A stretch of DNA of 64,000 bases. Origin: Hyphomicrobium sp. GTDB taxonomy: Bacteria; Pseudomonadota; Alphaproteobacteria; Rhizobiales; Hyphomicrobiaceae. The translations under genes were made by a program, and so were the position numbers. The notes beneath the pieces are model-generated. The model saw only the letters and a program-made list of their open reading frames with translations, was not told where the DNA came from and did not search any database. Of the stretch, positions 47,372 to 56,486 are shown piece after piece. The number at the start of each line of letters is the position of its first letter. Within the stretch, counting starts at the first letter, position 1. Where the stretch lies: positions 124,001 through 188,000 of the forward strand of contig JAFWGI010000012.1 in assembly GCA_017512425.1 (NCBI GenBank), given 5' to 3'.

Positions 47372-48481
47372 ATGTTCGGGCATGGCAAGCGTCTGCGAGA
47401 GGACATCCGGCGTTGGCACCGCGAGGGCTGGGTAACCGCCAACGGCGAAACGCAGATTCTGCAAGAGCTGTCTCGGCGCGGCAGCGGCGTCAGTCTCGCC
47501 TCGGCTCTTGGAATTCTCGCAAGCGTGTTGCTGGCGTTTGCATTGATGTCGTTCGTCGCGGCGCATTGGAATGAGATGTCGCGCGGATTTAGGCTGTCGC
47601 TGCTGCTGTCCTTAGTTGCGGCGGGATATGCGGCTGCTGGATTTTTTGAAACGCGGGGCCGCGAGATTTTCTCCGACGCTGCGATCCTTTTCGCGCTCGC
47701 AGCGTTTGGCGCGAGCATCATGCTGATTTCGCAGATGTTCCACATCGACGGCAGTCCGCCAGATGGTGTGCTCGCATGGTGGCTCGGTGCATTCATCGCA
47801 GGCGTACTGCTGCACTCCAACGCGGCGCTGGCACTGGCGATGGTCCTTGTCGTCGTGTGGACTGGTATGGAGACGGACTTTCCGGGCGGCGTGCACTGGC
47901 CGTTCCTGCCTGCCTGGGCCGCCATTACCGCGGGTTTTGCATGGCATCGCTGGACGCCGGGCGTATATATTTCAGGACTCGCCCTGACGGGCTTTGTCGT
48001 CAGCTTGGGCTACCTGCTCGGTTTGGGCAATTGGCACGCCGGCGTTGCCGCAATCGGCCTCGTCGCGATTATCGCAGCGCTTGTGGCGTCCAAGCTCGCA
48101 CCCGAATACGATGCGGTCTCAGCGCCAGCGCTTGGTTTCGCGATCGCGACTGTCGGGTGCGCATCGATCGCGCTGCAGTTCTTCGAGAAGACCACGACGA
48201 GCGAGTTGATCCTCTACGCCGCGCTGACGCTCGCGGGCCTGCTTGCTGCGATAGGGTACGGCCTTGCGAACCACCATCGCGGCGCGATCTGGCTCGGCTA
48301 CATCGGATTTTCCATCGAGGTTCTGTCGCTCTACTGGAAAACGGTCGGCACTATTCTCGATACATCACTCTTCTTCCTCGTCGCGGGTTTGATCGTCGCT
48401 GGCCTCGCATTCATGGCCTGGCGGCTCGCGCACCGCTTTGATGGCAGCAACGGCGGCATCGAGCGGGGAGCGCGCATCTAA
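47372..48481 (+). CDS. DUF2157 membrane protein
   Basis: This 369-residue protein has a short cytoplasmic N-terminus typical of DUF2157 (LREDIRRWHREGWVTANGETQILQEL) and about ten membrane spans. Its function is unknown. Its stop overlaps the start of the next gene by one base (TAATG), and DUF2157 genes are commonly paired with GDYXXLXY-domain genes, as here. The pair therefore probably forms one membrane complex. Confidence 0.87.
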   Translation: MFGHGKRLREDIRRWHREGWVTANGETQILQELSRRGSGVSLASALGILASVLLAFALMSFVAAHWNEMSRGFRLSLLLSLVAAGYAAAGFFETRGREIFSDAAILFALAAFGASIMLISQMFHIDGSPPDGVLAWWLGAFIAGVLLHSNAALALAMVLVVVWTGMETDFPGGVHWPFLPAWAAITAGFAWHRWTPGVYISGLALTGFVVSLGYLLGLGNWHAGVAAIGLVAIIAALVASKLAPEYDAVSAPALGFAIATVGCASIALQFFEKTTTSELILYAALTLAGLLAAIGYGLANHHRGAIWLGYIGFSIEVLSLYWKTVGTILDTSLFFLVAGLIVAGLAFMAWRLAHRFDGSNGGIERGARI

Positions 48482-49065
48482 TGTCGAAGTCCGCAAAATA
48501 CTGGGCCGCACTTGCCGCCGTCGCTTTGCTGCAAATCGGCTTCCTCGCGAAGATGGCGTTCGACCGCGTCTCGCTGATCAAGAGCGGCCGCGAAATCGCG
48601 CTGCAGGTGATCCCGATCGATCCGCGCGATATCTTCCGCGGCGAGTACGTCATTCTGGGCTACGACATTTCGCAGATCCCGGCGTCCAAAGGCGGCTCGG
48701 AAAATTTTGCTGAAGACCTGCAGCGCCGGACGCTGATCTACGTCACACTCAAGCAAGGCGCGGACGGCGTGTGGACCGCGAAGGAGTTGTCGCGCGATTA
48801 TCCCAAAACAGTCGCGCCAACGGATGTGGTCATGAAGGGCTATGTCCGCGCGGCCTTCCGTGCCGGCAACGACACCTTCGATACGGTCGCCATCCGCTAC
48901 GGCATCGAGAGTTATTTCGTGCCGGAAGGTGCCGGCAAAGCGCTCGAACAAGGCGTACAGGACAAGAAAATCCAGGCGCTTGTCGCGGTCGGCAGCGACG
49001 GTACGGCGGCACTCAAAGGCCTTATCGTCGGCGGAGAGCGTCACGAGGACCCACCGCTGCTTTGA
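48481..49065 (+). CDS. GDYXXLXY-domain membrane protein
   Basis: This 194-residue protein has one N-terminal span (YWAALAAVALLQIGFLAKMAF) and a periplasmic domain. The name-giving motif appears as GEYVILGY within DPRDIFRGEYVILGYDIS. Function is unknown. It overlaps the DUF2157 gene by one base and is its usual partner. Confidence 0.85.
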   Translation: MSKSAKYWAALAAVALLQIGFLAKMAFDRVSLIKSGREIALQVIPIDPRDIFRGEYVILGYDISQIPASKGGSENFAEDLQRRTLIYVTLKQGADGVWTAKELSRDYPKTVAPTDVVMKGYVRAAFRAGNDTFDTVAIRYGIESYFVPEGAGKALEQGVQDKKIQALVAVGSDGTAALKGLIVGGERHEDPPLL

Positions 49066-49128
49066 GCCTTCCTCGCGAACCGCGGCTGCGCTAAGAGGCG
49101 GCCAACGTTCGAAAGGGAGTTCAAAACA

Positions 49129-49476
49129 ATGCCGATCACGCGCCACGAAAGCACAGCCGTCTATTCCAAGGTCACTGAAGCCAATGGCTTGGTATTCACG
49201 GCTGGCGTCATTCCCACCGACCTGTCGCGCGATTGCGAAGGCCAGACGGCCGAAGTTCTGGCTGAAATCGACCGCCTGCTGGCGGTCTGCGGCACAGACA
49301 AGTCAAAGGTCGTGCAGGCGACGGTCTGGCTCAACGACATCCGTCATCGCGACGCAATGAATAAGTCCTGGACCGCCTGGCTTGGCGGCAAAGACGCGCC
49401 GGCCCGCGCCTGCGTCGAAGCCAAGCTGATCGATCCGCGCATGCTGGTTGAGATTTCGGTCGTCGCGGCCAAGTAA
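49129..49476 (+). CDS. RidA-family protein (YjgF type)
   Basis: This 115-residue protein has the RidA pattern, with GLVFTAGVIPTD, a central QTAEVLAEIDRLLAVCGTDKSKVVQATVWLNDI, and the conserved arginine in PARACVEAKLIDPRMLVEISVVA. RidA proteins hydrolyse reactive enamine/imine intermediates made by PLP enzymes. It belongs to the shorter subgroup, so the exact activity is uncertain. Confidence 0.9.
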   Translation: MPITRHESTAVYSKVTEANGLVFTAGVIPTDLSRDCEGQTAEVLAEIDRLLAVCGTDKSKVVQATVWLNDIRHRDAMNKSWTAWLGGKDAPARACVEAKLIDPRMLVEISVVAAK

Positions 49477-49670
49477 TTCCAGGAACTTCGCCGCCACATT
49501 TTTCGGCGCATTTCCAGCGCGGACGCCCATGTGGTGTCCGCGCTGTGCTTTGCATGCCTCGCTTGACAATTATATTAAGCCGATATGCGTTCGGCTAATG
49601 AGGATGTTTCCTGAATCAGTAATGTTTCGCCGTTCAGATCGGTTGAATGGTCAGGCCGGGGATTAGAATC

Positions 49671-50048
49671 ATGTTGTTTTCAAACTCGATTTTTCTGAGC
49701 GTCCGCATCGCCGCCGTGTTCGCTTTGGCCGCGGGCTTCGTGTCCGTCAGTGAAGCGGCGCCGCGCAAGGGCGCTATGCCTGCGGTCACGGGATTGGCAG
49801 CCATGCACGACATGCGCCGCGAAGGCGGACGTTTGTGCTTCTCGGACCACTTCCACTACGGATCGAGCAACGGCGAGAAGAGTATGAAAGCTGCGCAAGC
49901 TGCCGCGATCCGCTCATGGGCCGACTTCGTGATCTTCGAATACGATCCGTCGTGGGCGAACTTCGGCAAGTCGGGCAGCAAAGACATCAAATGCGCGCCG
50001 GGTGGCGGCGGATGGTCGTGTGACGTTTCATCCAGACCGTGCCGCTGA
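49671..50048 (+). CDS. small secreted protein of unknown function
   Basis: This 125-residue protein has a signal peptide (IFLSVRIAAVFALAAGFVSVSEA) and a mature domain with LCFSDHFHYGSSNGEKSMKAAQAAAIRSWADFVIFEYDPSWANF and three later cysteines. Four cysteines in the mature part suggest disulfides in the periplasm. I do not recognise the family. The ATG at 49671 has no strong ribosome-binding site, and an in-frame start at 49647 exists. A terminator-like hairpin follows. Confidence 0.7.
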   Translation: MLFSNSIFLSVRIAAVFALAAGFVSVSEAAPRKGAMPAVTGLAAMHDMRREGGRLCFSDHFHYGSSNGEKSMKAAQAAAIRSWADFVIFEYDPSWANFGKSGSKDIKCAPGGGGWSCDVSSRPCR

Positions 50049-50072
50049 AGGCAGAAACAAGCTGATATGTAG

Positions 50073-50098
50073 AAGGCCGATTCTAAGCCGGCCTTTTA
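50073..50098. terminator. terminator between convergent genes
   Basis: AAGGCCG at 50073-50079 pairs with CGGCCTT at 50089-50095, followed by T-rich sequence. It separates the secreted-protein gene from the convergent DUF937 gene. Confidence 0.55.
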
Positions 50099-50109
50099 TT
50101 TTCTGCTCA

Positions 50110-50862
50110 TTACGCGGGCGCGCGCGTCAGCATACGGCGCACGAAATTCGCGACCCAGCGGAGCACCAGGCCTTTTATGATCGTGCCGACAACGCCGCTG
50201 TTGTTGCCGAGCAAGCTGCCGATGATCTGACGCAGCACGTTTTCGAGCGAGCCGCCGCCGCCCGGTGCCTGGGTGCCGCCGCGGCGGATAATATCCGGCA
50301 AATTTTCGAATGGATTGTTGCCGGGCGCACGGCGTCCGACGCCCGGAATATTGTCGCCTGGAATAGGTAACGGACTGCCGTTGTTGGACGGCGTTGACGT
50401 TGCCCGTTGCGCGGCGGGTATTTTAGAGGCGATCTTTGCAATCTGCGGTTCGGCGGTCTTCTGCATTCCGCCGATGATCATGCTGGCAACGACGGGCAGG
50501 AGCTTCTTGGCAACCTCAACGTCGATGCCTGACTGCGATGCAGCGCGCTGCGCAATGCCGCGGCTGACATGCTTATTGCCGATCAGAACATCCAGAACGT
50601 GGTTGCCGTCGTCGATTGTTGCTTGATCGGTTGCGGTCGAGGGCTCGGAAAGCGCGCGCTGGGCATTCGGATCGCCGAGCAATCCGACAATATCGGCGAT
50701 GCCGCCGCGCGAGAGCGTCAATCGCGTCAGCCGTGCGGTCACCGCGTCCGCAAGGCTTGCAACGGCCGGGGCCGCGCGTTTCGGATCGATGCCGTAGGCT
50801 TGGGCGACGCCAGTGATCGCTGCTTGGGCTTCTGCCGAATTGAGAATAGGGGCGGTGGTCAC
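50110..50862 (-). CDS. DUF937-like protein
   Basis: This 250-residue protein resembles DUF937/YidB-type proteins, with helices such as DDGNHVLDVLIGNKHVSRGIAQRAASQSGIDVEVAKKLLPVVASMIIGGMQ. A Gly/Pro/Asn-rich linker and a helical C-terminus follow. No function is established. Translation probably starts at the GTG at 50862, because AAGGAG lies seven bases ahead of it. No signal peptide is evident. Confidence 0.75.
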   Translation of the reverse strand: MTTAPILNSAEAQAAITGVAQAYGIDPKRAAPAVASLADAVTARLTRLTLSRGGIADIVGLLGDPNAQRALSEPSTATDQATIDDGNHVLDVLIGNKHVSRGIAQRAASQSGIDVEVAKKLLPVVASMIIGGMQKTAEPQIAKIASKIPAAQRATSTPSNNGSPLPIPGDNIPGVGRRAPGNNPFENLPDIIRRGGTQAPGGGGSLENVLRQIIGSLLGNNSGVVGTIIKGLVLRWVANFVRRMLTRAPA

Positions 50863-51217
50863 ACGGTTCTCCTTGGCTCGCGCGCAATCGTCTGGCGCTT
50901 ATAGCAACCCTCCTGCCGCCCGCAACGCAGCAAGTCCGCGCATTTCATCAACCCCATATCGGCCGGCACAAATTACCGTCCAAGCCGGCAATTCCTGACA
51001 ACACGGTCAATTGGAAGGATTCAAAGGTCGAACGCCCGATTCTGCACCGAAAGACCTATGATTTTACGGGGGGTCTCGGTTGCAACGGTGGGGCACTTTT
51101 GGCATGGTCCGCCGCGACTCTCGCCCTAAAGGGGACTTCAGGGGGCGAGTCGGTTTCTGGCGTGTTCGTCAGCGGCCGCAATCATCCAGAAAAAACGGGA
51201 CCAAAAGGGACCTTTCA
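50863..51217. other. 355-base region between divergent DUF937 and hppA genes
   Basis: No gene is supported here. An in-frame extension of hppA back to 51080 has no family resemblance. A hairpin (TCGCCC 51121-51126 with GGGCGA 51143-51148) lies about 70 bases before hppA. Promoters for both genes must lie here. Confidence 0.4.
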
Positions 51218-53371
51218 ATGACCAACATTCTTTGGGGGATCATCGCCTGCGGGGCGCTGTCCATCCTCTACGCTTTTATCACCGCCCAGCAGGTGATGAA
51301 TGCTGATGCAGGTAATGCCCGCATGCAGGAAATCGCGGGTGCGATCCGCGAAGGCGCGCAGGCGTATTTGAACCGTCAGTACCGCACCATCGGCATCGTC
51401 GGCGCGGTGATCTTTGTTCTCGCTTGGGCGTTGCTTGGACCGCTGGTCGCCATCGGCTTCCTGATCGGCGCCGTGCTTTCGGGCATTGCCGGCTACATCG
51501 GCATGAACGTCTCGGTGCGCGCCAACGTGCGCACGGCGCAAGCGGCAACGCAGTCGCTCGCCAAGGGTCTCGACATCGCCTTCAAGGCGGGTGCGATCAC
51601 CGGCATGCTCGTTGCGGGCTTGGCGCTTCTCGGCGTCGCCGTCTACTACCTGATCCTGACGGGTCCGCTGGCGAAAGCTCCCGGCAGCCGTGAAGTCGTC
51701 GACGCGCTCGTCGCGCTCGGCTTCGGCGCTTCCTTGATCTCGATCTTCGCCCGTCTCGGCGGCGGCATCTTCACCAAGGGTGCGGACGTCGGCGGCGATC
51801 TCGTCGGTAAAGTCGAAGCCGGCATCCCGGAAGACGATCCCCGCAACCCGGCAACGATCGCCGACAACGTTGGCGACAACGTCGGCGACTGCGCCGGTAT
51901 GGCGGCCGACTTGTTCGAAACCTACGCCGTGACGGTCGTCGCGACGATGGTTCTGGCGGCAATCTTCTTTGCTGCTTCGCCCAACCTGGCAGCGTTGATG
52001 GTCTACCCGCTTGCGATCTGCGCTGCGTGCATCGTGACGTCGATCATCGGCACTTACTTCGTCAAGCTCGGCGCCAACGGCTCGATCATGGGCGCTCTCT
52101 ATCGCGGCGTCATTGCCTCGGCGGTGCTGTCGATTGCCGGTCTTTATGCGGCAACCGAATACGTCATCGGCTTCGGTGAAGTCGGCGTCGTCAATGGCCT
52201 CTCGATCACCGGCTGGAACCTGTTCCTGTCTGGCCTCGTTGGTCTTGCCCTCACGGGGCTGATCGTCTGGATCACCGAGTACTACACCGGTATCGGCTAC
52301 CGCCCGGTGCGCTCGATCAGCCAGGCGTCGGTGACAGGTCACGGCACCAACGTCATCCAGGGTCTTGCCGTTTCGCTCGAAGCCTGCGCACTGCCGACGA
52401 TCGCGATCGTCGCTGGCATCCTCGCGACCTACAACCTCGCTGGCCTGTTCGGCACCGCGATCGCAACGACCACGATGCTCGGTCTCGCCGGCATGATCGT
52501 CGCGCTCGACGCCTTCGGCCCGGTGACGGACAACGCCGGCGGCATCGCCGAAATGGCTGGTCTTCCGAAGGAAGTCCGACGTTCGACGGACGCGCTCGAC
52601 GCAGTCGGCAACACGACGAAAGCAGTCACCAAGGGCTACGCGATCGGCTCGGCCGGTCTCGGCGCGCTCGTGCTGTTTGCCGCTTACAACTACGACCTTC
52701 AGCACTTCATCGCTGAAGCCAATAAAGACGGCGCAACCGGCTACAGCTTCTTCAAGGGCGTGACCGTCAACTTCGGCCTCGACAATCCCTACGTCGTCGT
52801 CGGCCTGCTGCTCGGCGGTCTGATCCCGTACCTCTTCGGCGGTATGGGCATGACGGCCGTCGGCCGCGCCGGTGGTGCGATCGTCGAAGAAGTACGCCGC
52901 CAGTTCAAGGCGAAGCCGGGCATCATGAAGGGCACGGAAAAGCCGGATTACGCGGCCGCCGTCGACCTGCTGACCAAGGCTGCGATCAAGGAAATGGTCG
53001 TGCCGTCGCTGCTGCCGGTTCTTTCACCGATCGTGCTGTTCGTTGTCATCAACGCCATCGCCGGCAAGGGCGAAGCGTTCTCGGCGGTCGGCGCGATGCT
53101 GCTCGGCGTCATCGTCACGGGCATTTTCGTCGCCATTTCGATGACCTCGGGTGGCGGCGCCTGGGACAACGCGAAAAAGAGCTTTGAAGACGGCTTCATC
53201 GACAAGGACGGCGTCAAGCATCTGAAGGGCTCGGAAGCGCATAAGGCTTCGGTAACGGGCGACACCGTCGGCGATCCCTACAAGGATACCGCCGGTCCGG
53301 CCGTCAACCCGGCGATCAAGATCACCAACATCGTCGCGCTGTTGCTGCTCGCGGTGCTCGCGCACGGCTAA
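51218..53371 (+). CDS. hppA: membrane-bound proton-pumping pyrophosphatase, K+-independent type
   Basis: This 717-residue protein has about sixteen membrane spans. It couples hydrolysis of pyrophosphate to proton export. The substrate-binding region [37 protein letters not shown] is intact, as is [15 protein letters not shown]. The K+-dependence marker in [10 protein letters not shown] is lysine (residue 468), which marks the potassium-independent class, as in Rhodospirillum. The ATG at 51218 follows AAAAGGGA and begins the hydrophobic N-terminus. A strong terminator follows. Confidence 0.97.
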   Translation: MTNILWGIIACGALSILYAFITAQQVMNADAGNARMQEIAGAIREGAQAYLNRQYRTIGIVGAVIFVLAWALLGPLVAIGFLIGAVLSGIAGYIGMNVSVRANVRTAQAATQSLAKGLDIAFKAGAITGMLVAGLALLGVAVYYLILTGPLAKAPGSREVVDALVALGFGASLISIFARLGGGIFTKGADVGGDLVGKVEAGIPEDDPRNPATIADNVGDNVGDCAGMAADLFETYAVTVVATMVLAAIFFAASPNLAALMVYPLAICAACIVTSIIGTYFVKLGANGSIMGALYRGVIASAVLSIAGLYAATEYVIGFGEVGVVNGLSITGWNLFLSGLVGLALTGLIVWITEYYTGIGYRPVRSISQASVTGHGTNVIQGLAVSLEACALPTIAIVAGILATYNLAGLFGTAIATTTMLGLAGMIVALDAFGPVTDNAGGIAEMAGLPKEVRRSTDALDAVGNTTKAVTKGYAIGSAGLGALVLFAAYNYDLQHFIAEANKDGATGYSFFKGVTVNFGLDNPYVVVGLLLGGLIPYLFGGMGMTAVGRAGGAIVEEVRRQFKAKPGIMKGTEKPDYAAAVDLLTKAAIKEMVVPSLLPVLSPIVLFVVINAIAGKGEAFSAVGAMLLGVIVTGIFVAISMTSGGGAWDNAKKSFEDGFIDKDGVKHLKGSEAHKASVTGDTVGDPYKDTAGPAVNPAIKITNIVALLLLAVLAHG

Positions 53372-53392
53372 GCGTCACGAACGCGGCAAACG

Positions 53393-53423
53393 AAAGCCCC
53401 GGAGATTATCTCCGGGGCTTTTT
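53393..53423 (+). terminator. strong intrinsic terminator after hppA
   Basis: AAAGCCCCGGAGA at 53393-53405 pairs perfectly over 13 bp with TCTCCGGGGCTTT at 53409-53421 around a three-base loop, and the T-run ends at 53423. With its A-run on the other side it could also end the convergent receptor transcript. Confidence 0.92.
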
Positions 53424-53450
53424 CGTTGGCGCTTCGATCCGGGCGGCGCT

Positions 53451-55661
53451 TCAGTTGAGCTTCAGGTCACCAAATACGCGCACGCTTGCACCCGGTTGAA
53501 GCACTTCGTCTTTGAGAAACGACGAATGGTTTCTGACTTCGTCATCGGCGAGGTTCTCGCCCTTGATGCCGATCGTGTATGCGGTCCCGATACCGGAAGT
53601 TTCCAGCATCTTTTGCGTATAACTCAGCTCAGCTGAAAGCAGCGTGTAGCCATCGGTCGGCGTTTCGCCAAGACCGAGCCGGTCCTGGTCGAAGGCATGC
53701 AGGACGCCTACGCGGAAAAACCATTCGGCATCCTTGTAATAGAGACCGCCGCCAAGCCGATGCGGCGGTATGCGGGGCACATTCTCGCCGTTCGAAAATT
53801 TGGCGTTCACAAAATCGTACTGCGCGTCGATGCCCCAAACGCCGTCCCAAACACGCGAAACGTCATACTGGGCTGCGAGCTCGACGCCATAGAACGTCGC
53901 GTCACGCTGCTGAAACGTCACGTGTTGAAGTTCGGTGCCCGTGCCGCAGCTTGCAAGCGTGTCATCGCACATGACGCCCGGTGTCGCCTGCTTGAAGATG
54001 AAGTCATTGAAGCGGGTGTAGTAGACGCTCGTATCGAAACGGAACGCGCCTTGTGCGCGTTTGAAGCCCGCCTCAATCGTACTTGCCGCTTCAAGCCCGA
54101 GGTTCGCGTCGCCGATCTCGAAGGTGCCGGTTGCCTCGTGCGCGCCTTTCGAAAACAGTTCCTGTGCTTCAGGCGCGCGCTCGACGTACGACGCCGTAAG
54201 CCGTCCGACGATACCAAGCGGGAATTCGTAGAGCGAACCAAGGCTGGCGCTGACGGGCGTAAAATCGACCTCGCGCGAGACAATGGCCGGGGTGCCGAAC
54301 GGATCTTCAACGCCGGTACCGTCCACTTTAGCTTTTTCGATACGTCCAGCCGCCTGCATGCGAAGCAAGGGCGTCAGTTGCAGCTCTTCGAAAATGAAAC
54401 CTGCGACGTGACGCGTGGTCGATGGTTCGAGAAGATTTTCACCGCTTTCTAGGCTAAGTCCGGTGGTTTCACGATTGGATATCTGAATGCCGACGGCGCC
54501 AGAGAGCGCGCCGAGCGACGTCTCGACGGGTTGGTGTTGGATTTCAACGCGGCCTTCCTGCTCATCATTCAGGAATCGAGAGCCAATTTCGCCGTCGGGC
54601 GAAACTTCATTGTGCTGATATGCGCTCGCGCCAAACCAATAGCGAACGGCTTCGATACCATTGGCTTCGATCCGCCATTCGCCTTTCGAGTTGAACTTCT
54701 CCTGCTGCATGTCGATCCGCGCGTCCTCGCCCGGAATGCCGTAAAGACTATTGAACTGCGTGAACGAGACGCCGGCGAAGCCATCACTGCCAATAATAGA
54801 TCCACCGATCGAGACGCCATCCGTGTCGACGAACGAATTGGACTGGCGGCCTTGCGGTGTGTCGTAGTCGTCGGCTTGCCGCTTGAAAGCGTCGGCATGA
54901 ACGACAAAGTTGCCGGCACCGGCATTTGCGCTGAACGCTCCATCGCGGCCATCGTCGACCGATGAATATCCGCCGCGAATACGCGCGTCGAAACCGTGGA
55001 TTGGCAGGTAGGTCGGGATGCGATTGTTTTCTACCGACACCACGCCGCCGATCGCTTGGCTTCCATATCTCAATGTGGCCGGGCCGCGGATGACCTCGGC
55101 ATGATCGGCGGCGTAAGGATCGATCGGAAAAGCATGGTCTTCCGAAAGCGTCGATACGTCCTGCGAACTGATGCCGTTCTCCTGTATGCGGACGCGCGCA
55201 TTGGCGAGGCCGCGAATAACCGGCCGGTTTGCCCCTGGCGCGAATGTCGAGCCGCTGATTCCGGGCTTCGTGGCCAGAGTATCCGTCAGGGTGTTGCCTT
55301 GCTTCGCTTCGATCTCGCGCGACGTTGCGATCGACAGCGGCACGAATGAGCTTTCGGGCACAACCAGCAATCCTGCATCGGCCGTGCTGGCGCTGTCCAG
55401 CTCCGGGCCTGACGGTGCCGGTACGGGCGCAGGCGTGGCGTTCGATTTCGCAGCCGGCGTTTGGGGATTTGATTTTTGCTTCGATGTCTTGACGGTCTTT
55501 TTAGCCTTCGCAACTGGGCTCGGGCTTACGACCACGATCTCGGGCAGCTTTTGGGCTTCCTGCGCGACTACTGAGCCTTGTGCGCTCATTGTCACGCAAC
55601 TTGCGGCCACCAGTGAAGGGATGATTTGGGGTGCGCTTAGAGCGCGGTGCTTCGACGACAT
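53451..55661 (-). CDS. TonB-dependent outer membrane receptor, ZnuD-like
   Basis: This 736-residue protein has a signal peptide and a Lys/Pro-rich spacer. A plug domain follows, containing GANRPVIRGLANARVRIQENGISSQDVSTLSEDHAFPIDPYAADHAEVIRGPATLRYGSQAIGGVV (shown by its segments). The rest is a 22-stranded barrel ending in FGDLKLN. The DHAFPIDP and RGPATLRYGSQAIGG wording is typical of ZnuD-type receptors for zinc. It lies 145 bases downstream of a His-rich DUF2946 gene on the same strand, and a Zur-like box precedes that pair. Zinc is therefore the best guess for the substrate, but it is inferred. Confidence 0.88.
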   Translation of the reverse strand: MSSKHRALSAPQIIPSLVAASCVTMSAQGSVVAQEAQKLPEIVVVSPSPVAKAKKTVKTSKQKSNPQTPAAKSNATPAPVPAPSGPELDSASTADAGLLVVPESSFVPLSIATSREIEAKQGNTLTDTLATKPGISGSTFAPGANRPVIRGLANARVRIQENGISSQDVSTLSEDHAFPIDPYAADHAEVIRGPATLRYGSQAIGGVVSVENNRIPTYLPIHGFDARIRGGYSSVDDGRDGAFSANAGAGNFVVHADAFKRQADDYDTPQGRQSNSFVDTDGVSIGGSIIGSDGFAGVSFTQFNSLYGIPGEDARIDMQQEKFNSKGEWRIEANGIEAVRYWFGASAYQHNEVSPDGEIGSRFLNDEQEGRVEIQHQPVETSLGALSGAVGIQISNRETTGLSLESGENLLEPSTTRHVAGFIFEELQLTPLLRMQAAGRIEKAKVDGTGVEDPFGTPAIVSREVDFTPVSASLGSLYEFPLGIVGRLTASYVERAPEAQELFSKGAHEATGTFEIGDANLGLEAASTIEAGFKRAQGAFRFDTSVYYTRFNDFIFKQATPGVMCDDTLASCGTGTELQHVTFQQRDATFYGVELAAQYDVSRVWDGVWGIDAQYDFVNAKFSNGENVPRIPPHRLGGGLYYKDAEWFFRVGVLHAFDQDRLGLGETPTDGYTLLSAELSYTQKMLETSGIGTAYTIGIKGENLADDEVRNHSSFLKDEVLQPGASVRVFGDLKLN

Positions 55662-55806
55662 GGCACACGTCCTGACGGTTCTCTACATCAGTGATCGCTA
55701 CAGCCGCGGGCTCCTGCACTGATCGATGCAACGGTTGATTTTGAGGATGGCGATGAATGAGCAAACAAGCCGGTGCTGCAATTGAAAGCGCAGACACGCT
55801 GATGCG

Positions 55807-56190
55807 TTACGCCGTTGCGTCCAGCGGAGGTCCGCGTGGGCCGAAGGGATTTTGACTCTGCCCCGTCTCAACGGCGGCGTCGCGCCGATGCGGGCGAATG
55901 TCGTCACGAGTCGACACGGCGAACAGTACCAGCAGAACCGGAAGAATGAACGCCGCCGTAGCAGCAATCGCCCAGCAGATTATGCAGTCATGATCGGAGT
56001 CATGGTCGTGATGCGAGTGTTTGCAATCGGCTTTTGCGTCGTCTGGTGCGCACGTCGTGTGCGCGGCCTCAGCGTCGATCGAAATGATATGTCCGTGTTG
56101 ATGATGGACGACGGACAGCGCGAGTTGGAATGCCAGCGCGACAAGCGCTAGCCAGGTCAAGCGGCGCAATCTTTGGATGCGCAGGATCAT
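55807..56190 (-). CDS. His-rich DUF2946-type membrane protein
   Basis: This 127-residue protein has an N-terminal hydrophobic segment, then a metal-binding-like stretch with clustered histidines and cysteines (VVHHQHGH and CKHSHHDHDSDHDCIICW). A second membrane span (AIAATAAFILPVLLVLFAV) follows, and the C-terminus ends FGPRGPPLDATA, a DUF2946 hallmark. It may bind zinc or copper at the periplasmic face. It precedes the TonB receptor gene in the same direction, so joint expression is likely. Confidence 0.78.
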   Translation of the reverse strand: MILRIQRLRRLTWLALVALAFQLALSVVHHQHGHIISIDAEAAHTTCAPDDAKADCKHSHHDHDSDHDCIICWAIAATAAFILPVLLVLFAVSTRDDIRPHRRDAAVETGQSQNPFGPRGPPLDATA

Positions 56191-56354
56191 GCGACAGCAT
56201 ACATCGCGTTAAGCTGCGTCGCGCTGGCTAACCGCCAACGTGCTCGGCCCAACCTGCGTTTTCCATGCATGGTGGCACCTTGTGGTTTTGAGGTGCACAG
56301 AAGCCGATTCTACCGGCCGCGAAGCACCCAAACCGCCCCCTCAGCGTCCCCTCC

Positions 56355-56374
56355 AATATCGTATAATATAACAA
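56355..56374. promoter_or_regulatory. candidate Zur box upstream of the DUF2946-receptor genes
   Basis: On the minus strand this reads TTGTTATATTATACGATATT. It follows the Zur pattern TGTTATA-N-TATA..A.AT, with five of seven symmetric positions about a central T. It is strikingly A/T-rich in GC-rich surroundings. It lies 165 bases before the DUF2946 start and could also contain a -10 element. Zur binding is inferred. Confidence 0.5.
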
Positions 56375-56486
56375 ACGAAAGGAATGCGTGCGATGACGGC
56401 GGCGCTTAGGCGCGCGGTGCTGCAACTCATTCAGCATTGTCGTCCGCACTTTGTGCCCGCACGCCAAGCATCAACCGCTCTCGCGG

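Noticed and set aside
51215..52705. 496-residue open frame opposite hppA
   Set aside because: The composition is polar and repetitive, as expected for the reverse frame of a hydrophobic protein gene. hppA is certain.
56228..56467. 79-residue minus-strand ORF covering the Zur-like box
   Set aside because: No ribosome-binding site or motif, and it overlaps a plausible promoter.
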